A program made the translations under genes and the position numbers. Positions 8,191 through 14,713 of a stretch of DNA of 33,611 nt are shown here, piece after piece; position 1 is the stretch's first letter; the number at the start of each line of letters is the position of its first letter. Source of the stretch: Mesorhizobium sp. (GTDB lineage Bacteria; Pseudomonadota; Alphaproteobacteria; Rhizobiales; Rhizobiaceae); contig JAIPUZ010000101.1 in the NCBI GenBank assembly GCA_022833215.1, positions 1 to 33,611 of the forward strand. The letters run 5' to 3'. A model generated the notes under the pieces. That model did no database searches and was not told the origin of the DNA. It was given only the letters and a program-made list of their open reading frames with translations.

Positions 8191-8595
8191 GACAAAACAG
8201 TTCTCTTCCCGGATCAAGGACGAACCGGGCGCAGCACTCCCAATGGATGCAATTCGGGCGTTCGGTCGATTAGCTCATATCGGCCTCCGTCATATAACCT
8301 TTTGATTTCCTGTATTATTTATCCGCGGAAGCCGCCCCGATCGCAGCGCGAGCACCCCCCCAGGAATGTCGCTTCCGGCATCCCGCGATCAGACCCTGCA
8401 CTCAAACGGAAAGAAGTCGCGGGAATCCCGCCGACGCCATCCTGCACGCGCCCCCCGCGAAAGCGGGCAGCGATCTTCCGGATTCGCTTTCGCGCTCCAA
8501 GATATTGTTTTAACTATTTTATTTTCAGAAATCCCCTTTCAGGGAGAAATACCCGAATCCCGGAGACGGTGCAGCAGTACCTCCTGACGCCCGCC
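8191..8595. other. Non-coding region upstream of the porin, with hairpins
   Basis: No convincing gene. The open frames here start with TTG or GTG and have random-looking, Arg/Pro/Ser-rich composition. It contains the inverted repeat CGCGAAAGCG (8456-8465) / CGCTTTCGCG (8485-8494), a candidate end for the transcript from the 8.8-kb promoter. It also contains the hairpin GTCGCGGGAATCCCGCCGAC (8416-8435), and A/T-rich patches (8290-8325, 8500-8530) that may hold the porin promoter. On the minus strand an AGGAGG at about 8580 is followed by no usable start codon. Confidence 0.5.
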
Positions 8596-8673
8596 TCAAT
8601 CAAAACCTTCATGAATAATACAGAAGCACACCGAAACAGATGCGCATAATATTCCAAAAACAAATGAGATCAT
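8596..8673 (-). CDS. Candidate 25-aa single-span membrane peptide
   Basis: Too short for ordinary gene calling. On the minus strand GAGGGG sits 5 nt before an ATG opening 25 codons ended by TGA. The peptide begins MISFVFGILCASVSVCFCII and ends HEGFD: a single hydrophobic span of about 18 residues with three cysteines and a short acidic tail. It lies about 95 nt downstream of the conserved promoter at 8764-8815, which points at it. Small hydrophobic proteins of this size act as accessory subunits of transporters or oxidases (CydX and KdpF are examples of the type), but I see no partner gene directly downstream. It could instead be a chance ORF in an A/T-rich leader or a remnant of a deleted operon. 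The ribosome binding site, hydrophobic content and promoter context favour a real peptide, with moderate doubt. Confidence 0.4.
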   Translation of the reverse strand: MISFVFGILCASVSVCFCIIHEGFD

Positions 8674-8763
8674 GACATCCCCTCACTCTTTTATGCTTAT
8701 TCTTTCTTGTTTTTTACCATCCGGGAAAATTCCCATCATCTTCCGGCACGGCACCTCGCCACC

Positions 8764-8815
8764 GGATTTGAACCATTTGATTGACATGTTGTCAATTGGA
8801 ACATTCGGTTCCAAT
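8764..8815 (-). promoter_or_regulatory. Promoter P1 with shared operator, reading toward the small ORF and porin
   Basis: On the minus strand: perfect dyad ATTGGAAC-N5-GTTCCAAT (8815-8795), then TTGACA (8795-8790), exactly 7 nt, then AATCAAATGGTTCAAAT with TCAAAT (8771-8766) as -10 after an 18-nt spacer. The same arrangement and spacing recur at 11004-11055 and 12459-12510. The operator-like part covers the spacer and -10, as expected for a repressor site. A second small palindrome, TTGACA-TGT-TGTCAA (8781-8795), overlaps the -35. Confidence 0.65.
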
Positions 8816-9098
8816 ATAAAATCATGCCGGATGGGCGGCGGGCTTCACCCTCGATTTTGTAAAATCTTTAATATATTCAGATAATTACAATACGCACTTG
8901 CCTTCGGAACAGCATCGGGCCGTGCGAAGGATGGACGATCCTCTCATGCTGCCGCGCCGGCTTTTTCAGGGATCATACGGTTCAAAAGGCGAATCTCCGT
9001 TGCTGGAACGATACTTCATGTGCTTCGGTCTCCTCACCGCACAACCGGCACATTCAAGGCTCCGTCCTGCAACGAATCCGCTGCGCGGCGATAATTCC
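8816..9098. other. Intergenic region between promoter P1 and the acyl-CoA synthetase stop
   Basis: No gene with good support. The plus-strand frame 8898-9104 begins with TTG, has no clear ribosome binding site and looks random. On the minus strand ATG 9019 (GGAG 10 nt upstream) could open a 17-codon peptide ending at 8966, but its coding sequence coincides with the extra operator-like site. The 8816-8895 stretch is A/T-rich, as expected for sequence upstream of a promoter. Confidence 0.45.
8971..8989 (+). promoter_or_regulatory. Extra operator-like site without a -35 box
   Basis: GATCATACGGTTCAAAAGG matches the operator part of the 11004-11055 promoter at 17 of 19 positions. No TTGACA-like hexamer lies 7 nt upstream, so it is not a promoter copy. 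It is about 155 bp upstream of P1 and in the opposite orientation, a layout compatible with an auxiliary operator for looping or cooperative binding. Confidence 0.45.
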
Positions 9099-10775
9099 TC
9101 ATGACCTCTCCGCTGCGGCGCACGCCGCCTCTTCCTCCTGCAGGACCAGCTTCGACAGCTTGCCGACGCTGGTTCGGGGCAGGCTTTCGCGTATCTCCAG
9201 GGCCTGGGGGAGTTCGTGGCGGCCAAGCCGGCTGGCGAGGAAAGCACGCAATTCCTCCAGCGTGAATGCATCCGCGCCGGTCCTCAGTGCGACGAACGCC
9301 TTGGCGGCCTGCCCCCGATAGCTGTCGGGGATGCCGATGACGATACATTCGGCAACATGCGGATGCTCATAGATCGCCTCCTCGATGGTGCGCGGATAAA
9401 CGTTGAAGCCCCCGCTCAGGATCATGTCCTTCTTGCGATCGGTCAGGAAGACGAAGCCGTCCCTGTCCATGTGGCCTACGTCGCCGGTCAGGAACCAGCC
9501 ATCCCTGAACGAAGCGGCGGTTTCTTCCGGCCGGTTCCAGTAACCGGGGAAGAGATTGGGCCCGCGCATCCTGATCTCGCCGGTCCGGCCGGGTGCAAGC
9601 ACGCGCTGCGGATCCTTCATGTCGACGACCTGAAGCTCGATACCCGGCAAGGGCATGCCGATGGAACCGGCGCGGATTTCGCCACCGGGCGAATGCTGGC
9701 AGCCGATGGCGGCCGCCTCGCTCATGCCCCAGCCGGAATAGATGCGAAGACCTGTCAGCCTCCCGAAGGTGGCAGCCACCTCGACAGGCAGCGGCGCGCC
9801 GCCGGAAGTCGGCAAGGACAATGCGGAAAGATCACGCGTGGCGATGTCGGGGTGATTGGCCAGCGCGATCCACATGGTCGGCACGCCATGGAATACCGTG
9901 ATGGCATGGCGCTCCAGATCATCCAGACATTGGTCGGCATCGAAACGCCGCCGCAGGACGACCGTATTGCCGTGACCCAGATGCCGGTTCATCATGGTGA
10001 AGGCAAAGGCATGAAACAGCGGCAACAGCATCAGCGTGCGGTCCGGATCAGACGGATCACGGCGGCGCACCGTCTGCCAATAGGCCGAAATTTCGGCGGC
10101 AGCGGTAATGTTGGCATGGGTCAGCGCCGCCCCTTTCGGCAGCCCGGTCGTGCCTCCGGTGTACTGAAGGACGGCAACCTCGGCCGCCCCGACCTCGACG
10201 GGTGCGGGGAGAGGCGGCACCGCCAGCAGGTCCGCGACCGGAACCGCACCTTCGGGAAGCTCACGCAACGGCGAGGCTCCTTCCCAGAACGCGTCGTCAG
10301 CCACGACGAGCCTGTCGACAAGCCCCATTGCCTGCACCTCCGCAGCTCTGGCGAGAAGGTCCGGCTCGGCAAGGGTAACGAGCACCCGCGCGCCGGAATC
10401 CCTCAGCTTGTGCGCGATTTCCCTGACCGCATCGAGCGGGCTCAGCTGCACCACACGCAGCCCGGCGGATGCGCCGCCGAACGCCGCAATGGTGTGATAA
10501 GGCGTGTTCGGCAAGAGAAGGGCAACGCCATCCCGCGCTTCCGGCATCCGTGCCAGCGCGGACGCCATGCGCAACACCATCTCGCCAAGCGCCCGATAGG
10601 TGATCGAGGCATTGCCATAGACAATGGCGGTGCGGTCGGCATGACGCCGCACGCTGCGCGCCAGAAATTCTCCAAGAGACGCCGTCGGAACCGGGGCGTC
10701 CCAGCTTATCATATCGGGATAGCTGGCTTCCCAGAGAAACGGACGCGCAGGAACAGGATTTGCAAAGGGCATCAT
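9099..10775 (-). CDS. AMP-dependent acyl-CoA synthetase/ligase (ANL superfamily)
   Basis: 558 aa, cytoplasmic. It would activate a carboxylic acid with ATP to an acyl-AMP and then to the CoA thioester. Visible ANL motifs: P-loop YTGGTTGLPKG (from residue 205), GWGMSEA (348-354), WFLTGD with the ribose-binding Asp at 432, DRKKDMI in the hinge region, and the C-terminal catalytic Lys in SVGKLSK (K539). Length is normal for long- or medium-chain and aryl-CoA ligases. The substrate cannot be read from sequence. Two ATGs are adjacent (10775 and 10772) with no good Shine-Dalgarno, and the first overlaps the stop of a 43-codon upstream ORF (ATGA), suggesting translational coupling. A conserved regulated promoter lies about 230 bp upstream, and the RpiR gene is upstream of that. 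I infer a catabolic role shared with the nearby aminotransferase. Confidence 0.93.
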   Translation of the reverse strand: MMPFANPVPARPFLWEASYPDMISWDAPVPTASLGEFLARSVRRHADRTAIVYGNASITYRALGEMVLRMASALARMPEARDGVALLLPNTPYHTIAAFGGASAGLRVVQLSPLDAVREIAHKLRDSGARVLVTLAEPDLLARAAEVQAMGLVDRLVVADDAFWEGASPLRELPEGAVPVADLLAVPPLPAPVEVGAAEVAVLQYTGGTTGLPKGAALTHANITAAAEISAYWQTVRRRDPSDPDRTLMLLPLFHAFAFTMMNRHLGHGNTVVLRRRFDADQCLDDLERHAITVFHGVPTMWIALANHPDIATRDLSALSLPTSGGAPLPVEVAATFGRLTGLRIYSGWGMSEAAAIGCQHSPGGEIRAGSIGMPLPGIELQVVDMKDPQRVLAPGRTGEIRMRGPNLFPGYWNRPEETAASFRDGWFLTGDVGHMDRDGFVFLTDRKKDMILSGGFNVYPRTIEEAIYEHPHVAECIVIGIPDSYRGQAAKAFVALRTGADAFTLEELRAFLASRLGRHELPQALEIRESLPRTSVGKLSKLVLQEEEAACAAAERS

Positions 10776-10903
10776 GGCAGCACCGAACGCTCAGCAACGA
10801 AAAAGGGCTCGCCTGACATGGTCAGCGATATGAAGGCCGAATCCGGCCCGCGCGAGTGCGGCTGACAGCCCGGCGTGTCCGGACACCGACAAAGACAGTA
10901 CAA
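10772..10903 (-). CDS. Possible 43-codon leader ORF coupled to the acyl-CoA synthetase
   Basis: On the minus strand GGGGAGG is followed 5 nt later by TTG, opening a frame of 43 codons. Its TGA overlaps the synthetase ATG (ATGA). The peptide has four Cys in its first 13 residues (YCLCRCPDTPGC) and ends FFVAERSVLP. The synthetase lacks its own Shine-Dalgarno, so coupling through this ORF would explain its translation. The frame stays open further upstream and the start is non-ATG, so this may be chance. I do not recognise the peptide. Confidence 0.25.
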   Translation of the reverse strand: MYCLCRCPDTPGCQPHSRGPDSAFISLTMSGEPFFVAERSVLP

Positions 10904-11003
10904 ATCATCCTCCCCGCAGAGCTGCGGCCCTGTTTTCGCGGCCTCCGCCCCGGATTGTCGAAGGCACGCCGTCAGGCTCCTCCCGGAGTCGTTTCGGGAC
11001 AAG

Positions 11004-11055
11004 CCATTTGAACCATATGATCGGATTTATTTCAACAGGATCATTTGATCCAATC
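11004..11055 (-). promoter_or_regulatory. Promoter P2 with shared operator, reading toward the acyl-CoA synthetase
   Basis: On the minus strand: GGATCAAATGATCC (perfect 6+2+6 dyad, 11038-11051), then TTGAAA (11035-11030), exactly 7 nt, then GATCATATGGTTCAAAT with TCAAAT (11011-11006) as -10 at 18-nt spacing. It aligns without gaps to P1 and P3. The 228-nt leader that follows holds the short coupled ORF and small hairpins such as GTGTCCGGACAC. I see nothing in 11056-11299, between P2 and the RpiR stop. Confidence 0.65.
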
Positions 11056-11299
11056 CCGAAAGCAAACGGGCGGAGGATTGTTGCAGGCCGCCTATTCATG
11101 CGGGCGTGGGCAGAGCGCCGGCTGCGATGCGGTGTGCCGGATCGCCGTCATGGAGCATCCGGAAACCGGCACGGCGCAGACGCTTCCTGTGGAAGCGCCC
11201 GAAGGCTCCCGCACTATTCGGCGGACGAATGCAGCGGCATCAATTCACGTGGCCGATGCACGCATGTGCCGGACCCCGGTCTTCCCCGAAGCATTGTCG

Positions 11300-12235
11300 C
11301 TATTCCGCCTGCGACTTCGATCGCCGGCGAGAGCGGGTTCCCGCAACCATGTATTCGCCGGACTCCACCAGAAAGCGCTCATTCTTGCGAATCCGCTCCT
11401 GTGCCGGTTCGGCCAGCCTTGCAACGGCAAGGGCGACAAGCAGATTTGCGAGCGCGATCGCGCCGCCGGAAGATTCCGGAAACGCCCGGCTCAATGTCGG
11501 GGCGATGAAGAAAAGATCGCCGGCAAACTTCCTCAGGGGCGGAGCGGGCGAATCGGAAATGGCGACGATATGAGCCTTGGCCGCCGCCGCCCGGCGAACC
11601 AGCGTATCGGTGACGCGGCTGAACGGTGCAAAGGTGAAAGCCACCACAACATCTCCAGCCTGGACATCGTCCAGACCGGCCTCGGGCGCGCCGGAGACAT
11701 CGTCCAGAAGCCTCACCTGCGGGCGGGCCTTTCTCAGCGCGTAAGCGAGGATGAAGGCCGGAGGGAAGGTGGTCCTTCGTCCAATGACGAAAACATTCGG
11801 CGCCGTAGCCAGCAGATCGACGGCCTTGGCAATACGCGGCAGCGTCAGGCCGGCCGCCATACGCCGGATGATCTCTTCCTCGCCGTCGATGAATGCCTGC
11901 ACGAAAGGCCCGAGGCCATCCTTGCTCTTGGACGCGGCAAGGATGGAGCGCGCGCTCTCGATATTGCGTTTGGTGGCCAGGTTCGTACGCCGCCCCTTGC
12001 CCAGCAGCACATCCACATAGGTCTTTCGCAGCTCGCCATAGCCGGGCAGCCCCAGACGCTGCGCGAGGCGAACAAGCGTCACGGGCGGAACGTCCGCATG
12101 CCGGGCCAGTTCGCGCATTGAAAAAACGGCAACGTCATCAGGATGAGAAAGCAGGTAAGTGGCGGCCTGCGCCATATGTCCTCCAAGATGAGGGAGGATA
12201 TCCTGCAATTTATCGCGTATTTCGCCCTGATCCAT
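11300..12235 (-). CDS. MurR/RpiR-family transcriptional regulator (HTH_6 + SIS)
   Basis: 311 aa. The N-terminal helix-turn-helix domain is about residues 5-80, with MRELARHADVPPVTLVRLAQRLG as the HTH and LGLPGYGELR behind it. The SIS sugar/phosphosugar-binding fold spans about 120-260: VFVIGRRTTFPPAFILAYAL followed by DDVQAGDVVVAFTFAPFSRVT. Members bind DNA as dimers and respond to a small ligand, often but not always a phosphosugar. Relatives also control amino-acid and other catabolic genes. The start ATG at 12235 has GGAGATAAGG upstream. It is divergent from the aminotransferase and upstream of the synthetase, and the shared operator motif lies at both those genes and again upstream of the porin. 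That makes it the best local candidate for the motif's binder, probably as a repressor released by a pathway intermediate. The ligand is unknown. Confidence 0.93.
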   Translation of the reverse strand: MDQGEIRDKLQDILPHLGGHMAQAATYLLSHPDDVAVFSMRELARHADVPPVTLVRLAQRLGLPGYGELRKTYVDVLLGKGRRTNLATKRNIESARSILAASKSKDGLGPFVQAFIDGEEEIIRRMAAGLTLPRIAKAVDLLATAPNVFVIGRRTTFPPAFILAYALRKARPQVRLLDDVSGAPEAGLDDVQAGDVVVAFTFAPFSRVTDTLVRRAAAAKAHIVAISDSPAPPLRKFAGDLFFIAPTLSRAFPESSGGAIALANLLVALAVARLAEPAQERIRKNERFLVESGEYMVAGTRSRRRSKSQAE

Positions 12236-12254
12236 TTTTATACCTTATCTCCGG

Positions 12255-12270
12255 CGACTCCGAAGAGTCG
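12255..12270 (-). promoter_or_regulatory. C(UUCG)G hairpin in the rpiR-type leader
   Basis: Perfect 6-bp stem. Read on the minus strand it is CGACTC-TTCG-GAGTCG, so the mRNA would carry an extra-stable C(UUCG)G tetraloop. The stem ends close to the Shine-Dalgarno of the regulator gene. A role in mRNA stability or initiation is plausible. A separate palindrome CGTTCGACGAACG (12339-12351) lies further up the same leader or promoter region. Confidence 0.45.
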
Positions 12271-12458
12271 TGCGTTGTAGTCTGTTTGCCAGACTTAAAA
12301 TCAATTGCACAGCCGGTTTCTATCAACAGGACAGCGTCCGTTCGACGAACGCCGGAAAGCCCGGCCGGCAAAACCCCGCCCGCGCCCGCGCCGGAGTCCG
12401 GCGGATGTTCCCATCTGCGCAGGCCCGCTCCCGAGCGGCTACCCGAAGCGGCCACCCA

Positions 12459-12510
12459 ATTGAACCAAAAAGTTCTTATTGACATATGAAGAATCAAATG
12501 GTTCGAATGT
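12459..12510 (+). promoter_or_regulatory. Promoter P3 with shared operator, reading toward the aminotransferase
   Basis: ATTGAACCAAAAAGTTC (an imperfect GAAC-N6-GTTC dyad), then TTGACA (12479-12484), exactly 7 nt, then AATCAAATGGTTCGAAT (12492-12508) with TCGAAT (12503-12508) as -10 at 18-nt spacing. The aminotransferase ATG is 27 nt beyond the -10. It aligns gap-free with P1 and P2. A bound regulator would cover the -10 and spacer, which suggests repression. Confidence 0.7.
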
Positions 12511-12535
12511 TTCATTCTTACAGGAGCATTGCCGC

Positions 12536-13894
12536 ATGAATTCTTCAGTCCACAGCAAGGCCGGGGCATCTCTTCTCGGACACAACAGTTCGCGCTCCTC
12601 CGCCGCATTCCTGCGGGAAACGGAAGTCGTGCCCGGCGGCTCGATGCGGCAGGCTTCCTGGTTTGGCCCGCCGCCCTATGCCGCAAGCGGCTCGGGCTGC
12701 TGGATTGTCGACGTGGACCAGCGGAAAATCCTCGATTGCGCCAACAACTTCTTCTCGCTCATCCACGGCCATGCCTTCGCTCCTGTCGTTGAGGCCCTGG
12801 GCGAAATGCTCCGCAGGGGAACTGCCTTCGGCCTGCCGACGGAGGTTGAAATCGAGCTGGCCGAGACCCTCGCCGCGCGTGGGCCGGCGCTGGAGCAAAC
12901 CCGTTTCTGCAACTCGGGCTCGGAAGCCGTCATGCATGCGATCAAGGGCGCGCGCGGCCTGACCGACCGGCACCGGATCGCCAAGTTCGAGGGCTGCTAT
13001 CACGGCTCCTACGACTATATCGAAGTCAGCCTTGAATCGTCGCCGGACAACTGGGACGATGCGGACGGCAATCCCGCATCGGTGGGCTACACGCGCGGCG
13101 TTGCGCCTGCCGTGCTGACAGACACCGTTATCCTGCCCTACGACAATGCGGAGCTTTGCGAAGCCATCCTCAGGCGCGAAGGCCCCACGCTGGCGGCGGT
13201 CATCCTGGACCCCCATGCCTCCCGCGCAGGCATGATGCCGATGTCGGATGACGTGATCCAGGTCGTTCAAAGGGCCTGCCACCGTGACGGCATCATGCTC
13301 ATATGCGATGAAGTCATATGCTTCCGGCTGAGCCCCCGCGGAGCGCATCCGATATTCAACATCGAGCCCGATTTCGTCACGCTTGCCAAGACCATCGGCG
13401 GCGGGCTTCCTGTCGGCGCCGTATCCGGCCCGAGGGACCGCATGAGCGTGTTCGATCACACCGGAGGAAAACCCCGCGTGGCCATGGGCGGCACCTTCAG
13501 CGCCAACCCGATGAGCATGGTGGCGGGCCTTGAAACGCTGCGCCACTACGACGGCGACCAGATCGAGCGGCTGAACAGGTTGGGCGAACGTCTTCGCAAG
13601 CTCGTGAGCGACGGGCTTGCGGCAGGCGGCGTGGCAGGCAGCATCACCGGCATGGGGTCGCTGTTTCGCCTGCACCTCACCGACCGGAAGATAACCGGAT
13701 ACCGCAGTTCCTACCCCAACCCCGCCGAAGCGGCGGCACTGAAGGCCATTCATGGCGCCATGCTGGCTGACGGCATCCTGCTTACGCCCAACTGCTCGGG
13801 CGCCTTGTCCACGCCGATGACCGAAGCCGAGATCGACCTTCTCGCCGACAGGCTTGTCGCCCACACCATCGCCTGCCCCGTCCAGCCGGCCTGA
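12536..13894 (+). CDS. Class III PLP-dependent aminotransferase (GSA-aminotransferase-like)
   Basis: 452 aa from ATG 12536, which has AGGAG 9 nt upstream. The frame opens 19 codons earlier at an ATG that overlaps the promoter, so that start is unlikely. Motifs: an N-terminal VVPGGSMRQ resembling glutamate-1-semialdehyde aminomutases; NSGSEAV (126-132) for cofactor phosphate; ICDEV with PLP-nitrogen Asp D258; and LAKTIGGGLPVGA with the Schiff-base Lys K285. GTFSANPMSMVAG follows, as usual. The cofactor and fold are secure. The substrate is not: the neighbours (synthetase, porin, RpiR regulator) suggest catabolism rather than heme synthesis. Relatives of this subgroup include beta-amino-acid transaminases of rhizobia, a reasonable alternative to the aminomutase label. 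It is controlled by P3 and likely by the divergent RpiR protein. Confidence 0.92.
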   Translation: MNSSVHSKAGASLLGHNSSRSSAAFLRETEVVPGGSMRQASWFGPPPYAASGSGCWIVDVDQRKILDCANNFFSLIHGHAFAPVVEALGEMLRRGTAFGLPTEVEIELAETLAARGPALEQTRFCNSGSEAVMHAIKGARGLTDRHRIAKFEGCYHGSYDYIEVSLESSPDNWDDADGNPASVGYTRGVAPAVLTDTVILPYDNAELCEAILRREGPTLAAVILDPHASRAGMMPMSDDVIQVVQRACHRDGIMLICDEVICFRLSPRGAHPIFNIEPDFVTLAKTIGGGLPVGAVSGPRDRMSVFDHTGGKPRVAMGGTFSANPMSMVAGLETLRHYDGDQIERLNRLGERLRKLVSDGLAAGGVAGSITGMGSLFRLHLTDRKITGYRSSYPNPAEAAALKAIHGAMLADGILLTPNCSGALSTPMTEAEIDLLADRLVAHTIACPVQPA

Positions 13895-13994
13895 TCCGGA
13901 CAGCTGCGAATGCTGCCGGACGACGGCAGGCCGACATCGTGCGCCTGCCGGATCGGGACCGAGCCGGCTCCCGCTTTCGGGCGACGTACCCATG

Positions 13995-14093
13995 GAGTGT
14001 TTCCGCGTTTCCTCAAATCGCAGAAACACTCTGATCTTCTGTTCTTACGCAATTGCGAACGCAAAACCGCTTCACACCGTTACTGGAATTGCG
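13995..14093. repeat. Palindromic intergenic element of rhizobial type
   Basis: Two inverted repeats in tandem fill the gap between convergent genes. The first has arms GAGTGTTTCCGCG (13995-14007) and CGCAGAAACACTC (14019-14031), 12 of 13 paired. The second has arms CGCAATT (14048-14054) and AATTGCG (14087-14093) enclosing GCAAAACCGCTTCACAC. From memory, sequences of the form CGCAAAACCGCT..CAC....CTGGAATTGC recur between genes in Mesorhizobium, Brucella and relatives, so I read this as one copy of a dispersed element. It could also act as a bidirectional terminator. Confidence 0.55.
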
Positions 14094-14101
14094 GCAGCGG
14101 C

Positions 14102-14713
14102 CTACCGGCTTGTGAATGCCAGTTGCGCCGCCAGTCCGGCGAACGCGGCGGCGAAGCCGCGGCGCATCCATGTCTGGACGGAGGCGTTGGAGATGACATG
14201 CCGCCGGACAGCCGCGGCAAAGACGCCATAGGCGGCGAAGATTGCAAACGTCAGCGCCATGAAGACCAGACTGAGTTCCAGCATCCGGTTCACCGGCGAG
14301 GCTTCCTCGGCGCTCACGAACTGCGGAAGGAAGGCGAAGAAGAAGATCGACAGCTTCGGATTCAGCAGGTTTATGAAGATGGCCGAAACGATGATCTGCC
14401 GGACATTCTTTTCGTCCGTCTCGCCGTTCAGGCTGAGCATCCCGCGATCCCGGAACATGGCATATGCCATGTAAAGCAGGTAGGCGACGCCGAGATATTT
14501 CAGAAGCTGGAAGGCCAGCGCGCTCGTATGCAGCAGCGCGGCGAGCCCGCTGATCGCCGCCAGCATATGGGGAACGATGCCCAAGGTGCAGCCGAGAGCG
14601 GCAACGAGGCTTGCGCGCGCGCCTCCCGAGATGCCGGCCGCCACGGTGTAGATCGCGCCTGTGCCGGGCGATGCGACGATGACCAGTGAGGTCAGGAGAA
14701 ATTCCAGCGTCAT
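14102..14713 (-). CDS. LysE/RhtB-family amino-acid exporter
   Basis: 203 aa, inner-membrane protein with about six hydrophobic segments. Diagnostic N-terminus: FLLTSLVIVASPGTGAIYTV, with the SPG motif of the LysE/RhtB family, then ISGGARASLVAALGCTLGI and the NLLNPKLSIFFFAFLPQFV segment typical of RhtB. Role: proton-driven efflux of an amino acid or related metabolite; the substrate is not predictable. Its ATG overlaps the stop of the upstream B3/4-domain gene by 4 nt (ATGA), so translation is coupled and no separate promoter is needed. The AraC-type gene upstream on the same strand is the likely local regulator. Confidence 0.93.
   Translation of the reverse strand: MTLEFLLTSLVIVASPGTGAIYTVAAGISGGARASLVAALGCTLGIVPHMLAAISGLAALLHTSALAFQLLKYLGVAYLLYMAYAMFRDRGMLSLNGETDEKNVRQIIVSAIFINLLNPKLSIFFFAFLPQFVSAEEASPVNRMLELSLVFMALTFAIFAAYGVFAAAVRRHVISNASVQTWMRRGFAAAFAGLAAQLAFTSR

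Noticed and set aside
8167-8649. A 160-codon plus-strand frame in the porin upstream region
   Set aside because: It has no good ribosome site and random Pro/Arg/Ser-rich composition, and it overlaps the porin leader and the small hydrophobic ORF.
12479-12535. 19-codon N-terminal extension of the aminotransferase
   Set aside because: That ATG lies within the P3 promoter and has no Shine-Dalgarno, whereas ATG 12536 has AGGAG at good spacing.
12536-13894. Calling the aminotransferase hemL
   Set aside because: The fold and N-terminal PGG motif are similar, but the genomic context is catabolic and the sequence diverges from the usual HemL wording. A gene symbol would overstate the evidence.
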